Assembly (NCBI GenBank): GCA_029213195.1
Contig: JARGNI010000054.1
Span: forward strand, 1-32,721
Length of the DNA: 32,721 bases
From: Verrucomicrobiales bacterium
Lineage (GTDB): Bacteria; Verrucomicrobiota; Verrucomicrobiia; Verrucomicrobiales; DEV007
Reading direction: 5' to 3'
Every line of letters starts with the position of its first letter. Within the stretch, counting starts at the first letter, position 1. Shown in pieces: positions 24,661-32,721 of this stretch. The notes under the pieces were generated by a model, which saw only the letters and a list, made by a program, of their open reading frames with translations, did no database searches and had not been told where the DNA came from. A program made the position numbers and the translations under genes.

Positions 24661-24817
24661 TCTTTCCAAGAGGGACGGCTTTCGCTATCCTGTTGGTGGA
24701 TTCCTCGTTCGCGGAGGGAAAAGCGCCGAATATTCGCCTGAATTTCGACGCCGATTCGTCCAATCGGTGGATTTCCCAGCGAACTGCTATCCTCGATCAC
24801 CCGCCTTCCCGACCCCT

Positions 24818-25576
24818 ATGAATCTGCGAGCACTCATTTTCGGTACCACGATTCTCCTTCTTCTCGGTCAATCCCCCGCCTTTTCCCAACTTCGACGCCC
24901 GGGGTTCGTGACCGTCGAGCGTGAAGATCGCACCAAGAGCCGTCTCAACCGGGAAGAAGGAGCCATCTATCTCGACGGCATGGTGACCAACGAAGTGAAG
25001 GTGCGAATCGACAAGACCGCTCCTGCCTATTCAAACCTCACCGGGGATCGTTGGCTGGGAAATCTATTCGACAAGCAGAATGCGGTTCTCCTGGCCGTTA
25101 GCGATCGCGCCTACCGGGTGCGAGGCAAAGCCAAACAAGGCCAGATCGCTGGCTGGGTCAGCAAAGCCGCCGTCTCCGGGCTTCCAGCCGACTTTGAAAA
25201 GAAGCTCAAGGAGTTTCACGAGCGCTACGTGATCGTCGAGAAACTGATCGAAAACAAGCAGGTCGCCCTGGGAATGACGGTCGAGGAAGTCATTGCCTCG
25301 ATCGGCCCCCCCGACAAACGCTCTTCGAAGATTACGCAAACAGGAAGAACCGATACCCTCGAGTTCATTTCCTATGAAAGAGTGCCGCAGACGACCGTCG
25401 TCTACGACTCGTTTGGCAGGGCCTTTCCCTCGACCCAGTATGTCGAAGTCGAGTCCGGCCGGGTCGTGATCGAGTTCGCCAACGATGCGGTGAGCTCCAT
25501 CTCGGAATCGGAAGGACTGGAGATGGGAGAAGCGGGAGGATACCGCATCGTCCCTCCCCCCATCTTCCTCTTCTGA
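24818..25576 (+). CDS. Secreted BamE/SmpA-like protein of unknown function
   Basis: The 252-residue protein starts at the ATG at 24818, giving a signal peptide (MNLRALIFGTTILLLLGQSP, then AFSQ). Residues 45-125 could be an SH3-like beta domain (VRIDKTAPAYSN, VLLAVSDRAYRVRGKAKQG). Residues 155-230 contain VALGMTVEEVIASIGPPDKR, the SmpA/BamE repeat signature of small envelope lipoproteins, followed by paired beta strands. There is no lipobox Cys, so it is probably periplasmic. The envelope role is inferred from fold only. A GTG at 24767 would add 17 residues without signal-peptide character. It follows the RNase gene by 188 bp. Confidence 0.6.
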   Translation: MNLRALIFGTTILLLLGQSPAFSQLRRPGFVTVEREDRTKSRLNREEGAIYLDGMVTNEVKVRIDKTAPAYSNLTGDRWLGNLFDKQNAVLLAVSDRAYRVRGKAKQGQIAGWVSKAAVSGLPADFEKKLKEFHERYVIVEKLIENKQVALGMTVEEVIASIGPPDKRSSKITQTGRTDTLEFISYERVPQTTVVYDSFGRAFPSTQYVEVESGRVVIEFANDAVSSISESEGLEMGEAGGYRIVPPPIFLF

Positions 25577-25625
25577 AAAACCTTCCTGGCTTTTCAGAAT
25601 TCTGCTGAATCGTTGGGGCGACGAG

Positions 25626-25655
25626 TCCGCCTACAGAGGGCGGAGTGGTTTTGTT
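25626..25655 (+). terminator. Likely terminator after the secreted-protein gene
   Basis: TCCGCC (25626-25631) pairs with GGCGGA (25639-25644) across a seven-base loop, followed by GTGGTTTTG. The stem is short and the T-run broken, so efficiency is uncertain. Confidence 0.5.
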
Positions 25656-25698
25656 CGGCACGGAAAACAGAGCAGAATTCGATCAAATCTCTCTTTGC

Positions 25699-25718
25699 GT
25701 GCGTAACGCACTTTGACA
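25699..25718 (+). promoter_or_regulatory. Palindrome and consensus -35 upstream of the sod gene
   Basis: GTGCGTAACGCAC (25699-25711) is an inverted repeat immediately before a perfect TTGACA (25713-25718), about 75 bp upstream of the sod start. No convincing -10 lies 16-18 bp further on, so the promoter is tentative. The palindrome could be an operator. Confidence 0.35.
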
Positions 25719-25790
25719 ATCTGCCTTCCCCATTTCACCTTCGGGGACGGGTTTTGCGCCCGAATTTTTCACCCAAACGACCCAACTACT

Positions 25791-26417
<627 letters not shown>

Positions 26418-26486
26418 ATTCCAGATCCACCTGCCATTCTCCCTTTGAGAAGGCACTGACTCACCCTCAAAAAGTTAGCCTCAGCA

Positions 26487-26521
26487 AGAGGGCGGATCGA
26501 AATCGATCCGCCCTCTCTTTT
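26487..26521 (+). terminator. Strong intrinsic terminator of sodA
   Basis: A perfect 13-bp stem (26487-26499 with 26504-26516) with an AAAT loop, followed by CTTTTG. Confidence 0.9.
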
Positions 26522-26656
26522 GTCCTGCCCTGACGAGTGCGAAAATCTTGATAATCAACATTTCTGTAATTTCTCGTCCGTTTTCGGCAAAGATCCTGCT
26601 GGCATGGAATGAGGCGGAAAAAAATCGTCTTTTTCGAAGATTTAAACCTTGAACAA

Positions 26657-26703
26657 CCACTACATCTTGTGCATTTTGATGACCGCCCACCCAGATATGG
26701 TGT
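26657..26703 (+). promoter_or_regulatory. Tandem NrdR-box-like sites upstream of nrdB
   Basis: CCACTACATCTTGTGC (26657-26672) matches the NrdR box consensus, roughly ACACwATATwTwGTGT, at most positions. A weaker second copy, CACCCAGATATGGTGT, lies at 26688-26703, exactly 31 bp (about three helical turns) further on, the usual spacing of paired NrdR boxes. NrdR is an ATP-cone repressor of ribonucleotide reductase genes; its gene is not in the window. Inferred from sequence resemblance. Confidence 0.5.
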
Positions 26704-26880
26704 TTTTCACTAAATCTAGGAGGTCGACACCGGAACCCACTATCTAGCCATATTGTCACCGTTTTGAGCCGTTTTTCGTCTGATTTTTATGGCAGGTAGG
26801 AAGTTCGCAGAAGTTAGAGATTTATCTCACACACCCGTATTCGCAATCCAACAACACCAGCAATAGCAACCCTTCTACCT

Positions 26881-27963
26881 ATGGAAAAATCATTCACGAT
26901 TGGAGATCGCACCTTTGTCCTCGATCAAGACAAAGCAGAAGAAGCTTTCGCCGCCAAGAAAGTCATCAACGGCCGGAAAACAGAGGCCTTCAATCTTCTG
27001 CCCCTGAAGTATGCCTGGGCCTACGATCTTTATCGTACGATGAAGAACAATCACTGGGAGCCCGAAGACATCCAGATGCAGAAAGACATCGAGCAATGGC
27101 AGGGCTCGGAACTCTCCGAGAGTGAGCGCTGGATCATTCGGATGGGCATCGGCTACTTTTCCGCGGCCGAGGGAATCGTGGGGGACAACATCATCCACGT
27201 CGTCCGCGAGCTCGTGACGGCTCCTGAACTCAAGCTGGCCCTTGGTCGTCACGCTCATGAAGAGAATATTCATGCCGATAGCCTTCTCTACATGATCAGC
27301 AGCCTCGGGATCAATCCGCACGAGTGCGAGGCCATGTTCGAGCAGATCCCCACGATCAAGCGTAAGAACGAATTTGTCACCCGTACCTCTCACGAACTCC
27401 GTCGCGATGTCGACCTCACTGATCCAGCCAACAAGAAAGCTCTTGCCCGGAACATCTTCGTGTTTGGCCAGTGCATGGAAGGAACACAGTTCTATGGCCT
27501 CTTCGGGATGATCCTCTCCCTTTACCGCCAGAACAAGTTCCCGGGTATCGGGCAAATGTTCCGCTACACCCTTCGAGATGAGTCGAATCACATCGAACTT
27601 TTCAGAAACCTCTTCATGGATCTCATCAGCGAGAACATGGAAATCTGGACCGCAGAGTTCAAGCAGGAGCTTGTCGACACCATGAAGGAGGCCGTCGCCC
27701 TCGAGAAAGAGTTCATCAACGACTGTCTCCCGATCAGCCAGGTCGGCCTCAACGCTGCTGAGTTCTGCCAGTACATCGATTTCATTGCAGACCGACGCCT
27801 CGAGGGTATCGGCTTGAATCCTCTCAATCCAGGAGTTCAAAATCCGTTCCCCTGGCTTGCCGAGACCATGGATATCAAGAAGGAAGCCAATTTCTTCGAG
27901 CAGCGAGTCACCGAATACCAGAAGGCATCCGCCCTCTCGAGCGTAGACGACGACGAGTTGTAA
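26881..27963 (+). CDS. nrdB: Ribonucleoside-diphosphate reductase small subunit, class Ic-like (no radical Tyr)
   Basis: The 360-residue protein is strikingly like chlamydial R2: FSAAEGIVGDNI, then EENIHADSLLYMISSLG, MEGTQFYGLFGMILSLYRQN and YTLRDESNHIE. Metal ligands read as Glu97, Glu128, His131, Glu200, Glu234 and His237, with Glu rather than Asp as the first ligand. The residue four after His131, which is the radical Tyr in class Ia and Phe127 in Chlamydia, is Leu135; Tyr137 corresponds to chlamydial Tyr129. It should therefore use a radical-free high-valent metal centre (Mn/Fe or Mn/Mn) to drive nucleotide reduction with NrdA. nrdA follows after 107 bp with a large hairpin between. The acidic C-terminus (VDDDEL) is the usual R1-docking tail. 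Confidence 0.95.
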   Translation: MEKSFTIGDRTFVLDQDKAEEAFAAKKVINGRKTEAFNLLPLKYAWAYDLYRTMKNNHWEPEDIQMQKDIEQWQGSELSESERWIIRMGIGYFSAAEGIVGDNIIHVVRELVTAPELKLALGRHAHEENIHADSLLYMISSLGINPHECEAMFEQIPTIKRKNEFVTRTSHELRRDVDLTDPANKKALARNIFVFGQCMEGTQFYGLFGMILSLYRQNKFPGIGQMFRYTLRDESNHIELFRNLFMDLISENMEIWTAEFKQELVDTMKEAVALEKEFINDCLPISQVGLNAAEFCQYIDFIADRRLEGIGLNPLNPGVQNPFPWLAETMDIKKEANFFEQRVTEYQKASALSSVDDDEL

Positions 27964-27975
27964 TTTCGTTTCTTC

Positions 27976-28019
27976 GGAGCGGACTGATTTTCCGCAGATT
28001 CAGGAAAGTCAGTCGCTCC
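27976..28019 (+). other. Large stem-loop between nrdB and nrdA
   Basis: Positions 27976-27993 pair with 28003-28019 over 17 bp with one bulged G and one G-T pair, loop of nine bases, starting 13 bases after the nrdB stop. There is no T-run directly behind it, so it may be an RNA-processing or stability element, or a partial attenuator setting the NrdB:NrdA ratio, rather than a terminator. Confidence 0.7.
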
Positions 28020-28070
28020 CCTCCTCCCCTTTTCCCGTCCCCCCTATTCCCGAACCGCACCCACAACCGC

Positions 28071-31346
<3,276 letters not shown>

Positions 31347-31380
31347 GCCGGTTAGACCCAACAAGGATTTCTCCCTCAAT

Positions 31381-31430
31381 GGTTCGCCTCGGCGAACCTG
31401 GAAAGGCGCCCCTCTCCGGGGCGCCTTTTT
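31381..31430 (+). terminator. Tandem hairpins and terminator of nrdBA
   Basis: GGTTCGCC/GGCGAACC (31381-31398) forms a perfect 8-bp stem; immediately after, AGGCGCCCC/GGGGCGCCT (31404-31412 with 31418-31426) forms a 9-bp stem followed by a T-run to 31430. Confidence 0.9.
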
Positions 31431-31472
31431 CGTGCGCGATTCTGCCGATCTGGCTTACTCTTTTCGCGGCCC

Positions 31473-32519
31473 ATGATGCTCTTTCTTGCTTCGATCGCGC
31501 TCGGTATCGGCCCCATGGTTCTTTACGCCATCCTTATTTGGCGAATTGACCGATGGGAGCGAGAACCGATTCCCCTGCTTCTCGCCGCCTTTCTCTGGGG
31601 GAGCATCCCCTCCGTTCTCTTTGCCTTGATTGGACAGGCCGTCCTCGGAATCCCCATGAACGATCTCAGTCCCGATGGGGCTCTCTTTCGTCAGCTCTAG
31701 CAGGCCAGCTTTGTCGCGCCTCTCACCGAGGAGATCACCAAGGGCCTCGGCCTATTGCTTCTCTTTCTCTTCTTCGAGCGAGAAATCGACTCGGTCCTCG
31801 ATGGCCTCATCTACGGAAGCATGATCGGTTTCGGGTTTTCGGCGGTAGAGAATGTTCTCTACTTCGTAGGCCAGACCACTCCCTCCGAGCTGTTTCTTCT
31901 CTTCTTCCTGCGAGCCTTTGTATTCGGAATGCTCCACGCCCTGTTTACCGGACTCGTTGGGGTCGGTCTTGCTCTTGGAAAGTTCTCACGAAATCTCACC
32001 CTCCGAATCGCCTGGCCCCTCATCGGCCTCGTCCTGGCCATTTTTACCCATGCCCTTCACAACTTCTTTGCAACGCTTGGCGGAGAACATCTCTGGTATA
32101 CCGTCATCGGGATCAGCTTCGGCCTGGTGTGGTTTGGGGTCACCTCCGTGGTTTGTCTCTGGCATGAGAATCGCTGGATCCAGATTCACCTCGCCGAAGA
32201 AATGGAAAACGGAGTTCTCATTCCCGAACAAGCCTTCGATGCGGCCCATTTCTGGAAGCGAAGCAGCCTTTGCATTCTCACCGACGGATACAGGATCACT
32301 CGCCAACGGCACAAGCTCCTGCACGAAGCCACCAAGCTGGCATTTGAGAAACAACGGCACACTCGGTTTCAGGTCACCGAGGAATGTCTTCAGCGGATCG
32401 CGAGACTTCGTGTCTCCGTCAAAGAACTGAGTCGCCTCGATCCCTTGTTTCAGGATCTGAAACTCTCACAGCGCAAACCACCCCCCATTCCTCCCCCGCC
32501 CATCCGGCGAATTCGGTAA
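31473..32519 (+). pseudogene. prsW: PrsW-family membrane protease gene interrupted by one in-frame TAG
   Basis: From the ATG at 31473 the frame gives 75 residues (MMLFLASIALGIGPMVLYAI, then WRIDRWEREP), a TAG at 31698-31700, and then 272 more residues in the same frame without another stop. The active-site motif EExxK (PLTEEITKG) lies 10 residues after the TAG, followed by FEREIDSVLDGLIYGSMIGF, SAVENVLYF, FGMLHALFTG and THALHNFFATL, the conserved Glu/His helices of PrsW intramembrane proteases. The C-terminal 110 residues are cytoplasmic and end in a Pro-rich, basic tail. There is no frameshift and codon use is unchanged after the stop, so the change is recent, a base error, or read through. 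Translation starting at the internal ATG at 31755 would lose the EExxK site. Confidence 0.8.
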
Positions 32520-32667
32520 AGTTCCCAGGGCAAGCTCTGACGAAAAGGTCCGCCGAAAATCGCTTCGGAAACAGGATGATCTCTGTGAGAAGGATCCGGT
32601 GCGCCGCATTTTCAGCCGGCCACGAAGAATTCTCGGCCCCGTCATGAAACAGACCGCAGGATGAGTC
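32520..32667. other. Short non-coding stretch before the terminal repeat
   Basis: No gene, promoter or hairpin is convincing here. Minus-strand frames are open from the repeat into the PrsW gene but have no protein-like character. Confidence 0.4.

Positions 32668-32721
<54 letters not shown>

Larger units (their letters stand above)
26418..26880. other. 463-bp gap between sodA and nrdB
   Basis: It holds the sodA terminator and a pair of NrdR-like boxes (both listed separately). The rest is A/T-rich leader without a convincing gene or a clear promoter. A minus-strand frame of 92 residues at 26481-26759 crosses the terminator and is not protein-like. Confidence 0.6.

Noticed and set aside
26481-26759. 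92-residue minus-strand ORF between sodA and nrdB
   Set aside because: Runs through the sodA terminator and the NrdR-like boxes; no protein-like pattern.
31755-32519. Separate 254-residue gene starting at an internal ATG
   Set aside because: Same frame as the upstream 75-residue piece; the PrsW EExxK motif lies between the TAG and this ATG, so the two pieces are one interrupted gene.

Overview
The window looks like a piece of a verrucomicrobial chromosome, probably close to the Opitutae/Puniceicoccales (inference; there is no rRNA gene to confirm it). The reasons are the moderately high GC, starts that mostly lack clear Shine-Dalgarno sequences, a Chlamydia-like class I ribonucleotide reductase (R2 without the radical tyrosine, R1 with stacked ATP-cones), a sulfatase beside sugar/acid-type MFS carriers, a short secretin-like exported protein and several secreted proteins of unknown function. 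No tRNA, rRNA, CRISPR array, insertion sequence or phage gene was seen. The two ends look unnatural. The left end holds two facing gene fragments that lose protein character at the same point, and the right end stops inside a perfect hexanucleotide repeat, so this may be a complete assembly contig.

Region 1-5.7 kb: the remains of a TPR gene and of a small membrane-anchored gene, a 435-bp gap with hairpins, then a MerR-family regulator divergent from an ECF-type sigma factor, with a phytoene-desaturase-type carotenoid gene downstream of the sigma factor. The layout resembles light- or stress-induced carotenoid switches (LitR/LitS, CarH), but this regulator has a Cys/His-rich C-terminal domain in place of a recognisable B12-binding motif. 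A TrmJ-like RNA methyltransferase, a small zinc-ribbon protein and a DCC-family thiol protein follow.

Region 5.6-16.4 kb is accessory metabolism and unknowns: a secretin-like exported protein, a 530-residue MFS carrier, an orphan 714-residue AAA+-like ATPase with its own recognisable promoter, a sulfatase divergent from an OFA/MCT-type MFS carrier, a HAD phosphatase/phosphomutase, a DUF1015 protein and a DUF151 bifunctional nuclease. Region 16.4-18 kb has a gamma-carbonic-anhydrase-like protein, an HU protein with a clear terminator and a YkgJ-type cysteine-cluster protein.

Region 18-24.6 kb is the cell-shape operon mreB-mreC-mreD-mrdA (PBP2), with a promoter and a stem-loop at the predicted transcript start, ending in a terminator before an RNase E/G gene that carries a Gly/Lys/Arg-rich insert. 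Region 24.8-31.4 kb has a secreted BamE-like protein, a manganese-type superoxide dismutase with a strong terminator, and nrdB-nrdA preceded by a plausible pair of NrdR boxes and separated by a large hairpin. Finally there is a PrsW-type membrane protease gene interrupted by a single in-frame TAG just before its EExxK motif, then the terminal (CCTGCT)9 repeat.
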